64,000 nucleotides of DNA from Algoriella xinjiangensis (GTDB lineage: Bacteria; Bacteroidota; Bacteroidia; Flavobacteriales; Weeksellaceae). Below the pieces are notes generated by a model. That model was not told the DNA's origin, searched no databases, and worked only from the letters and a program-made list of their open reading frames with translations. Positions 26,601-34,187 of the stretch are shown here, in pieces; the stretch's first letter is position 1; the number at the start of each line of letters is the position of its first letter. The position numbers and the translations under genes are program-made. The stretch spans positions 62,001 to 126,000 of the forward strand of contig NZ_FOUZ01000010.1 in assembly GCF_900115015.1 (NCBI RefSeq). The letters are read 5' to 3'.

Positions 26601-27393
26601 TTTTGGATTAGGTAACGAAACCATCAATAGTGACGAACAAAAAGGAATGGATTATAATCGTGTTCGATTAGAAAGTTATAGTATTGGTCCATCTATTTTC
26701 AAGATTTTAAACAACAATGGACGTTTAGATTTTTCTGCGATTTACAGTTATGCTAAAATCGAAGATAATAAAGATAGAATTGTAAACGAGCCAAATATTG
26801 GTATAAATAGAGATGTTTTTAAAGGACAAAGCTTTGGAGAAGTTGGTGCAAAATATGTTTTCAAGAATTACGATAATGCTTCATTGCCAAAATTAGGAAT
26901 GACATTTTTAGCAAATGCAAAATGGATTTCTAACTTATCAGAATTTGAACGTAATCATTTCTATACCGAATTAAACTTAGGCTTTACACATAAAATTTCT
27001 GCTAATGGTAGATTAACAGTTGCTTCTATGTTGAAAGGAAAAGCAGTTTGGGGAAATTTCATGGAGTTTTATCAAATGGCAAATTTAGGTGGAGATCAAG
27101 ATTTGAGAGGTTACCGTTTAGGACGATTTGTAGGCGATAAAGTCTTTTTACAAACATCTGATTTACGTTTTGATGCGCTAAAATTTACAGCTGTTGTACC
27201 AATGCGTTTAGGCGTTTTTGTTGGTGCAGATTACGGTAGAGTTTGGTTAGATGGGGAAGATTCTAACAAATGGCATTCATCTATGGGTGGTGGAATTTGG
27301 ATAAACGGAGTCGAGTCTATCACAGCTTCTGTATCATATTTTAAAGGAGAAGATCCGGGTCGAATCGTTTTTGGTTTAAACTTCGGATTCTAA
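23668..27393 (+). CDS. Metallophosphoesterase fused to an Omp85-like barrel
   Basis: A 1241-residue lipoprotein-like fusion. Signal and lipobox-like residues (MTSCAT) occur near position 30. Residues about 45-340 are a calcineurin-type phosphoesterase: GDAG, GDNVYENG, GNHDW, MHHPLYSNG and SGHDHN are the metal-ligand motifs in order. A middle region of about 400 residues follows (RARLFDMLVGDWDRHSDQWRWG and RDRDQAFPRYDG). The C-terminus (about 880-1241) is a surface-antigen/D15-type barrel with NLGGDQDLRGYRLGRF and a terminal phenylalanine. It is probably in the outer membrane with the enzyme on one face; the substrate is unknown. This architecture recurs in Bacteroidota as far as I recall. Confidence 0.88.
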   Translation: MKLLPTQNIKKLNYPFLALVGSCLYMTSCATQHPQYGQHLKNEKIQSVEGKKIQSIYLIGDAGNLDDPKKKQTLEHLKTELSKADSASYLFFLGDNVYENGIQPDSTKSDYATSRNKLQLQIDLAKSFKGKTLFIPGNHDWRNGLEGLKEQEKLVKKQLTNKKSFLPKDGCPIDKINVNDSIGIIAVDSEWYLQDWDKHPGLNEKCDIKTRDAFFEELESQLNKYQNRTTILTMHHPLYSNGTHGGQFDLKKQIYPLGDYSKIPLPVIGSFINLLRSTTGLSPQDVNNYKYREMASRIATLIENRNNVIVVSGHDHNLQYIQNDNVKQIISGAGSKSESAKAVGKNDFSYGDNGFAILDLYDNGASKVSFYGFNENGTELLLSKQVTEKKKEYLAQVYDDIKMPKKKETSVYPLESTRKSDPYKFFFGRHYRRTYGQTITANTVNLSQLYGGLAPVRMGGGHQTQSLRLTDNKGQEYNMRSVKKSATQFIQQVAFKNKYVADEFENSFTEKFLMDFYTTTHPYYPLAVADMMKPIGVMHSTPKLYYVPKQEALKEYNENFGDELYMIEERPMSAYQEGVFGTPKDIVSTDDMLAAIQKNKNIVVDKQAYMRARLFDMLVGDWDRHSDQWRWGIYEDKGQTIYKPIPRDRDQAFPRYDGLFFKVIMGIPPLRHMQDYKDDIKNVKWFNREPYPLDLAILESSDLDGWKKEARYIQEHLTDEDIKKSFELIPEEVKQDYDKEVINNIIERRGKLEKFAEEYNKTLRKLIILKGTNEDDKFIVTRLPKGKTNIKIYSGKENTLILDEEFTKKETKEIRIYGLNGKDQFIVDGKPNNAILTRLIGGVDDDIYEVKRSSKIKVYDYANGSDASESTFLTSKSFVNDYEINAYDYKQPKYNFFTMLPNVGYNPDDGIKIGLSPTYTVNGFDRKPYSQRHNLQLNYYFATSGWEAKYKGTFVKALGKWNLDLNAAYTSPTFSTNFFGLGNETINSDEQKGMDYNRVRLESYSIGPSIFKILNNNGRLDFSAIYSYAKIEDNKDRIVNEPNIGINRDVFKGQSFGEVGAKYVFKNYDNASLPKLGMTFLANAKWISNLSEFERNHFYTELNLGFTHKISANGRLTVASMLKGKAVWGNFMEFYQMANLGGDQDLRGYRLGRFVGDKVFLQTSDLRFDALKFTAVVPMRLGVFVGADYGRVWLDGEDSNKWHSSMGGGIWINGVESITASVSYFKGEDPGRIVFGLNFGF

Positions 27394-27401
27394 ATAAATA
27401 A

Positions 27402-27436
27402 AAAAATAACCTTCAATTTGAAGGTTATTTTTTTTG
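27402..27436. terminator. Bidirectional terminator overlapping the end of the SRPBCC gene
   Basis: AATAACCTTCAA and TTGAAGGTTATT form a twelve-pair stem around one T, with A- and T-runs on the sides. The stop codon of the minus-strand gene lies within the right half. Confidence 0.9.
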
Positions 27437-27829
27437 TACATATTTCTTGATGTCTTGCATCATATTAATCCATTTTATTTCCGAATGCGAACGCTCGTAT
27501 TCGTCTCTAAAATTTTTACCTTCTATTGTTAAATACGTAAAATCGCCCGCAGGTTTTAAACTAAACGTCACCTCTATTTGATTGGTTTGTTCTTCTTTTT
27601 TATACCCATAACTTAAACGCTCGTTTTCATTAAAATAATTAATAATTGCGTGCTCTATATTATTTTTTGCTGGCGTTTCAAATGTAATGTTTCCTCCAAT
27701 TTTCCAATCATTACAATTCATTTTCATGGTTTCAAAACATGCGTTAAAATGTTTTTCATCTGCCAAAACTTTCCAAATCTCTTGTGGTGTAGTTTCAATA
27801 GAGATATTTAGTAAAACTGTATTGTTCAT
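27425..27829 (-). CDS. SRPBCC (AHSA1-type) protein
   Basis: A 134-residue START-like protein of the AHSA1/SRPBCC superfamily: N-terminal SIETTPQEIWKVLAD, a middle GGNITFETP strand and a C-terminal amphipathic helix. No catalytic residue set is known for this group. It is encoded three bases after the GAF-domain gene, so it is in that operon. Its stop codon is inside the terminator hairpin. Confidence 0.82.
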   Translation of the reverse strand: MNNTVLLNISIETTPQEIWKVLADEKHFNACFETMKMNCNDWKIGGNITFETPAKNNIEHAIINYFNENERLSYGYKKEEQTNQIEVTFSLKPAGDFTYLTIEGKNFRDEYERSHSEIKWINMMQDIKKYVQKK

Positions 27830-27832
27830 TTT

Positions 27833-30148
27833 CTAATCTTTTAATTCAATATATTTTGTCACTTCTTTTTTATAATTTATCGAAGCTCTAATCGCCAATA
27901 AACCATTTATTCCTTGCAAATCATCGACTTCTAAATATTCAATATCATTTTTTAAATAATTTTGTTCAATCAATAATTTAAAATATTCCGAATATTCTTC
28001 GCGTAAAATATCTTCCGTATAAATCACACAAATTTTACCAGGTTGATTAATTCGCTCAGTTGAATCTTTTATAAATGCTTTACTAATTCGTTTCTTTATT
28101 ATTTCGTATTTAGCATTATTGTATCCGTTTACATCAAATCGTTTTTCATCTAATTTAAAAATAATATCCAACGTATTATTGGTTGCTAAAATCAGCGAAG
28201 CAACATCTATTTTTATCGGTACTTTTTTACGAATACTTTTATAAGCCTGCTCTAATGCAATGTTTGCTTGCAATTGCCAGAATCTAATTTTCTTAATTTC
28301 TTGATAACTAAACTTTTTTTGTGGCGCAATACTTCGTCCAACATATAAATTATAATCAATTCCATCAGTTTTGAAACGTTCATAATAATGCGGAAAAATT
28401 CCTTGTGCATCGAGTTGAAAAATATCTAACTTATTTGATAACAAAGAATTTATCATCGATATAGATTGATCAAATTTTTTACGTTCGATATAAAATAAAC
28501 CAGTCGTAGGATCTAACTTTTTAAGGTATTTAGAAATAATTGACTTCTCTCCTTCTTTCACATATTTCGGAATTTCTGGATGAATATTTATTGCGATATA
28601 ATCAAACAATTCGCTCTCAAAATAGATTTTATCTACATTGTGAATTCGTTCCGAAAAATCTTTCAAATGATCAATATATCCTAAAAATTTATCTTTGTAC
28701 GTACGATTAAAAAGCTCTTGGCAAATTTGTATCAAATAATCCAATTGATTTTTATAATCAATTCGCATGCAATTATTTCGAATAACCGATGAATTTCTCA
28801 CATCAATTTCACCATAAATTGGATATACATTCTGAAAAGAAACTTGCGATTTTGGTTTGTTATGTGTATGCACCAAATGTTCGCGCGCTTTTTCTCTAAA
28901 TTTCCAGTCTACACTTGGATGTAACGAAGTATATTCGGTTTGAATATATGCATTAATTTGATTTTCAAATTCGACAGAATATCGGTAAATAGATTCTTCT
29001 AAAAGTGGTGTAAATTCTCGCAATAAATTTGCATTGATACGATTAAAAACACCTGCTTTTTTTGATGCTATTTCTAAAACACCCAAACAATCTTTTCCAT
29101 TTTTAAGCGGATAAAGTATCAAACTTTTATAACCTTGTTCCGAAACAATTTCCAATAATCTATCGTTCGGATATTTCTCTAACATAGGATCTACACTAGA
29201 AATTACGTAATAATCTGACTTACTAATTTTATTCTCGAGATTAACACATGCAATTTCATTCATTTGCAAATTGCTTTTATTATCAAGCAATAAACTCATA
29301 TTCATGTGCTGCAACGAGCTATTTTCTAACAAACTAGCTTCAGAATTATACGCCGAAAAACCAAGTTCTAAATCGCCAATTTTAAAAATAGATTTTAGCG
29401 CAGAAGTGATATCAAGTTTCACTAAATCAAATGGTTCGCCATAAGATAATAATTTACTTTTTAGTTTTGATAAAGCAATTTCTGTAGTATTATCAAAAAA
29501 CGAAACTAAGTTAAACCCTTTTGCAACCCAAGATTGAAGCGGAATATATTTCATCCAAAGCGCTGTATCTTCGTATTTATTTAGCAATTCTTCGATTTGA
29601 TCTTCAGTTAATTCAAACTTTTTATCAGTCGGATAAATTGTAAAATAATCGTGGTTAATGTCTGTTCCTAAATACGTTTTATATCCTTCGTCATTTGTTA
29701 TTTCTAGCTGATTTGACAAAGTGAGATACAAATTTTTATTGTAATATTTTGAGAGAATAAAACAACAACAAATCTTGTAAATATTATCATAATCAAGCTC
29801 CGAATAACTAAATTTTAGTTTAGAATGTTTGTTATGCATTAACTCTTTTAAACGATCTGTTGCAAATATAAATTTGTCCGAAAAAGGAAAAGTTATCGCC
29901 TTTAAATTGTATTTCATCAAAGGCTTTGGAATAATTTTATCGATAATTGGCTCTACATCTTTTATTAATTTCTCAAACTCTTCAAAAGTCTCTACACCAT
30001 TCAATAATTCTGGTTTTGTTTCTTTTAAATAATCCAAAAACACTTTAAACTCTCCAAAATTATATTCGGAGTTTTCCAGTTCATCAATCAAAGATTTGAA
30101 AGAATATACAATTTTTAAGGGTAGTTTATCTATAAAATTAGCTGTCAT
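27833..30148 (-). CDS. GAF domain-containing protein of unknown function
   Basis: A 771-residue cytoplasmic protein with no signal peptide. Residues about 230-385 resemble a GAF sensor domain (LVKLDITSALKSIFKIGDLELG, and later SLILYPLKNGKDCLGVLEIASKK). The flanking N-terminal and C-terminal regions are large and not recognised. No kinase, cyclase or HTH domain is visible, so the output is unclear. I recall similar proteins of about 780 residues in Flavobacteriia. It is first in a two-gene unit with the SRPBCC gene. Confidence 0.75.
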   Translation of the reverse strand: MTANFIDKLPLKIVYSFKSLIDELENSEYNFGEFKVFLDYLKETKPELLNGVETFEEFEKLIKDVEPIIDKIIPKPLMKYNLKAITFPFSDKFIFATDRLKELMHNKHSKLKFSYSELDYDNIYKICCCFILSKYYNKNLYLTLSNQLEITNDEGYKTYLGTDINHDYFTIYPTDKKFELTEDQIEELLNKYEDTALWMKYIPLQSWVAKGFNLVSFFDNTTEIALSKLKSKLLSYGEPFDLVKLDITSALKSIFKIGDLELGFSAYNSEASLLENSSLQHMNMSLLLDNKSNLQMNEIACVNLENKISKSDYYVISSVDPMLEKYPNDRLLEIVSEQGYKSLILYPLKNGKDCLGVLEIASKKAGVFNRINANLLREFTPLLEESIYRYSVEFENQINAYIQTEYTSLHPSVDWKFREKAREHLVHTHNKPKSQVSFQNVYPIYGEIDVRNSSVIRNNCMRIDYKNQLDYLIQICQELFNRTYKDKFLGYIDHLKDFSERIHNVDKIYFESELFDYIAINIHPEIPKYVKEGEKSIISKYLKKLDPTTGLFYIERKKFDQSISMINSLLSNKLDIFQLDAQGIFPHYYERFKTDGIDYNLYVGRSIAPQKKFSYQEIKKIRFWQLQANIALEQAYKSIRKKVPIKIDVASLILATNNTLDIIFKLDEKRFDVNGYNNAKYEIIKKRISKAFIKDSTERINQPGKICVIYTEDILREEYSEYFKLLIEQNYLKNDIEYLEVDDLQGINGLLAIRASINYKKEVTKYIELKD

Positions 30149-30167
30149 ATTTTAAGGTATAAATGAC

Positions 30168-30197
30168 GAAAAGACTACTTATGCAGCAGTCTTTGTA
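30168..30197 (-). terminator. Weak terminator after yaaA
   Basis: AAAGACT and AGTCTTT form a seven-pair stem around 11 bases; four T bases follow on the minus strand. Confidence 0.5.
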
Positions 30198-30217
30198 AAT
30201 TTATGAATTTTAATAAA

Positions 30218-30973
30218 TTAACGTGTAAATATTAAAGTTTCTTGAGTAGATAGATTTTCATCTAAACGATAATTATCTACATTATATGCTTTTACTTCGT
30301 CTAATGTTTGTACATTATTTTCTGCACAATAGCGTGCCATTGCGCCACGTGCGTGTTTAAAATACATCATTATTTTTTTAAGTTCTCCGTTTTTATAATC
30401 TTGAAATTCAACATCAATCATCGGAACTTTTAATTCTTTTCTATTCAAAACTTTGGCATATTCGTTACTTGCTAAGTTCAAAATAAATTCGTCTTTTTTC
30501 AATTTAGAGTTTACAAAAGGTGTTAAAATCTCTTTCCAAAAACCATATAAATTTTTAGAACCGTTTACATCTAACTTCGAACCCATTTCTAAACGATAAG
30601 GCATAATTTTATCCGAAGGACGCAAAATACCATACAAACCCGAAAGTAAAAATGCATTTTTGTTTAAATAATCAATTGCATTTTCGTCTAATGTTTCGGC
30701 GTTTAAAGCACGATAAACTTCGCCTTTAAATGCTAAAGCCGCAGGAATAGCTTGCTTTGCGCTCGGTTTTATATTCCAAGCATTATTACGTTCAACATTC
30801 ATGTCTGCAATATCTCTAGAAATTTTCATCAATTTCTCAAGATCATTTGCCTTCATCTCTTTCATTACACCCATTACCTCTTGCGAATAATTTAGAAACT
30901 GCGGCGTAGTTGCTTTCCACTTTGCATTTGTTTCTAAACTCATCATTTTGGCTGGTGAAAGTAATATTTTCAT
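30218..30973 (-). CDS. yaaA: Peroxide stress protein YaaA
   Basis: A 251-residue YaaA/DUF328 protein, the usual length. It begins MKILLSPAKMM as the family does and contains FKGEVYRALNAETLD and LSGLYGILRPSDKIMPYRLEMG, the core of the family. In E. coli the protein limits intracellular unincorporated iron during peroxide stress. It is cytoplasmic. It lies 21 bases after the YciO/Sua5-like gene and is probably transcribed from that gene's promoter. Confidence 0.92.
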   Translation of the reverse strand: MKILLSPAKMMSLETNAKWKATTPQFLNYSQEVMGVMKEMKANDLEKLMKISRDIADMNVERNNAWNIKPSAKQAIPAALAFKGEVYRALNAETLDENAIDYLNKNAFLLSGLYGILRPSDKIMPYRLEMGSKLDVNGSKNLYGFWKEILTPFVNSKLKKDEFILNLASNEYAKVLNRKELKVPMIDVEFQDYKNGELKKIMMYFKHARGAMARYCAENNVQTLDEVKAYNVDNYRLDENLSTQETLIFTR

Positions 30974-30994
30974 GGTCTAAATTTCTTAATTGTC

Positions 30995-31615
30995 TTATAA
31001 ATAATCTTCTATATTACCTTTTCCTTCACGCAACACTTCTACTCCATCCGTCATATCAACAATTGTCGATGCAACGTTATCTCCATAACCACTATCAATT
31101 ACTGCGTCAACTAACTTGTCCCATTTTTCATAGATTAATTCGGGATCAGTAGTATATTCTACAATTTCATCTTCGTCATAAATAGATGTAGACGCAATTG
31201 GATTTCCAAGTTTTTCTACAATCATTTGAGGAACAATATGATCTGGAATACGAATACCAACCGTTTTTTTACCTTTATATGCTGCTGGTAAATTTTTAGA
31301 TGCATTCATTACAAACGTAAATGGTCCTGGTAATGCGCGTTTCAGAATTCTAAACGTTCCATTATCAATTGGTAAAGTGTAGTGCGAAAGATGGCTTAAA
31401 TCATTACAAACGATAGAAAATTGTGATTTATCTAATTTTACACCTTTTATACGCGCCAATTTTTCCATGGCTTTTAAATTGGTAATATCGCAACCTAATC
31501 CATAAACCGTATCCGAAGGATAAATAATTAAACCTCCGTTTTTTAATATTTTAACCACTTGATCAATCGCTTTTTCTTGCGGATTTTCGGGATGAATTCT
31601 GATATAATCTGCCAT
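30995..31615 (-). CDS. YciO/Sua5-type threonylcarbamoyl-AMP synthase-like protein
   Basis: A 206-residue YrdC-fold protein. The Sua5/YrdC core GGLIIYPSDTVYGLGCDI is near the N-terminus, with the RALPGPFTFVM and KKTVGIRIPDH strands after it. The longer N-terminus and the PIASTSIYDEDE segment are closer to YciO than to YrdC. YrdC and Sua5 make threonylcarbamoyl-AMP for tRNA t6A; YciO proteins bind similar ligands with low activity. Whether this is the genome's only Sua5/YrdC cannot be told here. It is first in an operon with yaaA. Confidence 0.85.
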   Translation of the reverse strand: MADYIRIHPENPQEKAIDQVVKILKNGGLIIYPSDTVYGLGCDITNLKAMEKLARIKGVKLDKSQFSIVCNDLSHLSHYTLPIDNGTFRILKRALPGPFTFVMNASKNLPAAYKGKKTVGIRIPDHIVPQMIVEKLGNPIASTSIYDEDEIVEYTTDPELIYEKWDKLVDAVIDSGYGDNVASTIVDMTDGVEVLREGKGNIEDYL

Positions 31616-31630
31616 TTTTTATCGTTTATC

Positions 31631-31638
31631 CAAAGATA
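31631..31638 (-). promoter_or_regulatory. -7 element of the YciO/yaaA operon
   Basis: The reverse strand reads TATCTTTG, an exact TAnnTTTG match, 15 bases upstream of the start codon. Confidence 0.5.
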
Positions 31639-31748
31639 CGAATTTGACATCAATAATAAACTTCTTCAAATTGTTGTTTTTGATGCTTTGATTGGTAAAA
31701 TTGATGAATAATATTTTTTATTTAACAATTTACTACACTTTGTTCCAT

Positions 31749-31780
31749 AAAAAAACTGCATATCGAAATATGCAGTTTTA
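31749..31780 (-). terminator. Terminator of the carbamoyltransferase gene
   Basis: AAAACTGCATAT and ATATGCAGTTTT form a twelve-pair stem around CGAA, with a T-run on the minus strand. Confidence 0.85.
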
Positions 31781-31800
31781 GAATTTTATAATAGAAAGAA

Positions 31801-32772
31801 TTATTTATTCTTTAATATTTCGTGGAAAACTGTTTGTGCAGAAAATATACGATTTGTTGCTTCATCAATCACGATAGAAGTATCAGAATCTAACACTTCG
31901 TCCGCTACAACAACGTTACGACGAACAGGTAGACAATGCATAAATTTACCTTTATTCGTTAAATCCATTTTTTCCATCGTTACTTGCCAATCTTTGTCTT
32001 GTGGAATAACTTCTCCGTAATTTTCGTAAGAAGACCAGTTTTTTGCATAAACAAAATCAGCATCTTTTAAAGCTTCTTCTTGATCATACTCAATCGTAGC
32101 ACCATCTGTAAATTTAGCATCTAACTCGTAACCTTTTGGCTGAACAACTGTAAAATCTACCCAATCAACCTTAGAAAACCATTGTGCAAAAGAGTTTGGA
32201 ACAGCTTGAGGCAAACGTTTTGGATGCGGCGCCCAAGTCATTACAACTTTTACTTTTTTAGCAGATTTTTCACCTGGAGTATAACCAGATTTCTCTGCAA
32301 TTGTAATTAAATCTGCAAAAGATTGCAAAGGATGTAAAGTTGCACTTTCTAAAGAAACAACAGGAACCGATGATAACCCTTTTACTTTATTGAACATTAC
32401 TTCGTTATAATCTTCATCACGATCTACTAATTTAGGAAATGTACGCACACCTAAAACATCACAATAAGCACTCATTACCTTTATTGCTTCTGTAATATGT
32501 TCTTGCGTATCACCATTCATTACAGCACCATCAGCCATTTCTAGTGTCCAAGAATCTGCTCCAGCGTTCAAAACCCAAACATTTGCACTTAAATTATACG
32601 CTGCTTTGATAGAACTTAAACGTGTACGCAAACTTGGATTAAAAAAGATTAAACCAATTGTTTTATTCTTACCAACTTCTTGTTGAGCAAATGGATTTGC
32701 TTTAATTTCTAACGCAGTTTTTAGTAATTCGTCGATGTTTTCTACATCATAAACCGAAGTAAATTGTTTCAT
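31801..32772 (-). CDS. argF': N-acyl-ornithine carbamoyltransferase
   Basis: A 323-residue transcarbamylase of the acyl-ornithine branch used in Bacteroidota and Xanthomonas arginine synthesis. It carbamoylates N-acetyl- or N-succinyl-ornithine. FFNPSLRTRLSS binds carbamoyl phosphate, NPSLRTR being the family form of STRTR. TWAPHPKRLPQAVPNS and FMHCLPVRRN bind the substrate and phosphate. NGDTQEH carries Gln where, by my recalled alignment, the acetyl enzyme has Glu and the succinyl enzyme Pro, so the acyl preference is unclear. The gene stands alone without other arg genes in the window. Confidence 0.88.
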   Translation of the reverse strand: MKQFTSVYDVENIDELLKTALEIKANPFAQQEVGKNKTIGLIFFNPSLRTRLSSIKAAYNLSANVWVLNAGADSWTLEMADGAVMNGDTQEHITEAIKVMSAYCDVLGVRTFPKLVDRDEDYNEVMFNKVKGLSSVPVVSLESATLHPLQSFADLITIAEKSGYTPGEKSAKKVKVVMTWAPHPKRLPQAVPNSFAQWFSKVDWVDFTVVQPKGYELDAKFTDGATIEYDQEEALKDADFVYAKNWSSYENYGEVIPQDKDWQVTMEKMDLTNKGKFMHCLPVRRNVVVADEVLDSDTSIVIDEATNRIFSAQTVFHEILKNK

Positions 32773-32805
32773 AATTATGAAGGTTCTTTTGTTTTATTTG
32801 TCCTA

Positions 32806-32813
32806 CAAAATTA
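32806..32813 (-). promoter_or_regulatory. -7 element of the carbamoyltransferase gene
   Basis: The reverse strand reads TAATTTTG, an exact TAnnTTTG match, about 33 bases upstream of the start codon. Confidence 0.45.
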
Positions 32814-32861
32814 GGCTAAACAAACGAGGTTTATAGAATTTGTGATTATATTTTTAAAAAA

Positions 32862-32892
32862 TTGTTTAACTAAATAACTTACATTAAATTTA
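32862..32892 (+). promoter_or_regulatory. Promoter of the M48 protease gene
   Basis: TTG (32862-32864), a 20-base spacer and TAAATTTA (32885-32892), with one mismatch to TAnnTTTG at the last base. It lies about 22 bases before the ATG. Confidence 0.4.
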
Positions 32893-32914
32893 ACTTACTA
32901 ATTGCACTATATAC

Positions 32915-34174
32915 ATGAAATATTATTTACTATTTATTACTAATTTCTTATCAATTACATTCCTTTTTTCTCAAACAAAAGATACTGATATAAAATACAT
33001 TAAACAATTAAAATCAAATTATAGTCAATATAATACAAGAGAAGAAAAAAAGGAATTTGATGAATATTTTGAAACTTTAGAACATAATATTTCTTTGGGA
33101 TATACAAAGAATGGATATGTTTCTGATACTGATTATCTTCAATTTATTCAGAATATTTTTTCTACAATTATTTCAAAAAATTCGTCTTATAAAATTAATT
33201 CTCCTAAATATTATATCACAAAATCTAATATACCAAATGCATCATCATTGGGTTTTGATTTTTACACAATAGAATCAGGGATTTTATCTTTTTTAGAAAA
33301 TGAGTTTCAAGTTGCTGCAGTTATTTGCCACGAAATAGCACATAATCAATTAAATCATACTAAAAAGTCTATTGAACAAGATGCTGAATTTGTAAAAGAT
33401 TTTAAACGTGAAATAAAGTCTCTAAAACGTAAAGATTTTTTAAAATTAATTAAATCTCAAGATGAAGTTATTCGTAAAAAGTATGATTTGGCAGAACAAT
33501 CACGTAAAAATGAAATTTCTGCAGATAGTTTAGGATTCATTTTATACGCTAATTTAGGTTATCCTAAAAATCAATATTTAGAACTTTTAATTAATTTAGA
33601 AAAATATGACAATGCAGATAAAATAGTATTGAATGATACGATTTATAAGCATTTGTACGATTTACCAAATCAAAAATTTGATGATAAGTTAATTAAATTA
33701 GAGAAAAATTTATTGTTTGATGGTTTAACGTTTAAAGAATATCTTGATGAAGACTCAATCAGAACTCATCCAAATCTAGAAGATCGGTTAAAGTGGATAA
33801 AAAAGAATTTTGCAGACGATTTTTTAAAACAAGAAGTAAAAGCTTCAGCAGAATTTGAGAAAATTAAGAAAAAAGAAATCAATCAATACTATGAAAATTA
33901 CTTTCAAAACGATCAATTTTCAGTGGCATTATATTTATTGATGTTCGAAAAGCAAAATTTATCTACAAGAATTGACTTGGATAAAAATATTGCGACAGTT
34001 TTTGACAAACTTTATACAGCTAAAAAAGAATTAAAATTTAATAAATATGTACCGCAAGTTGATCCTAATTCTGAGAATGAAAATTATCAAAAATTATTGA
34101 CTTTTTTATGGAATTTGAAAACTGATGAATTAAAAAATATTGCTGATTATTACACAAAAAAAGCAACTAATTAA
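32915..34174 (+). CDS. Exported M48-family metalloprotease
   Basis: A 419-residue protein with a signal peptide (cleavage near FSQT). The zinc-binding HEIAH motif lies in VICHEIAHNQLNH (about residues 147-151), followed by the third-ligand region SADSLGFILYANLGY. This is the M48 (HtpX/Oma1-like) peptidase signature. It is probably periplasmic or membrane-associated and involved in envelope protein quality control. The C-terminal 150 residues are not recognised. Its stop codon lies in the loop of the terminator shared with the convergent minus-strand gene. Confidence 0.85.
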   Translation: MKYYLLFITNFLSITFLFSQTKDTDIKYIKQLKSNYSQYNTREEKKEFDEYFETLEHNISLGYTKNGYVSDTDYLQFIQNIFSTIISKNSSYKINSPKYYITKSNIPNASSLGFDFYTIESGILSFLENEFQVAAVICHEIAHNQLNHTKKSIEQDAEFVKDFKREIKSLKRKDFLKLIKSQDEVIRKKYDLAEQSRKNEISADSLGFILYANLGYPKNQYLELLINLEKYDNADKIVLNDTIYKHLYDLPNQKFDDKLIKLEKNLLFDGLTFKEYLDEDSIRTHPNLEDRLKWIKKNFADDFLKQEVKASAEFEKIKKKEINQYYENYFQNDQFSVALYLLMFEKQNLSTRIDLDKNIATVFDKLYTAKKELKFNKYVPQVDPNSENENYQKLLTFLWNLKTDELKNIADYYTKKATN

Positions 34175-34186
34175 AGTTGCTTTTTA
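34156..34186. terminator. Bidirectional terminator containing the M48 stop codon
   Basis: AAAAAGCAACT and AGTTGCTTTTT form an eleven-pair stem around AATTAA, flanked by A- and T-runs. Confidence 0.8.
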
Positions 34187-34187
34187 T

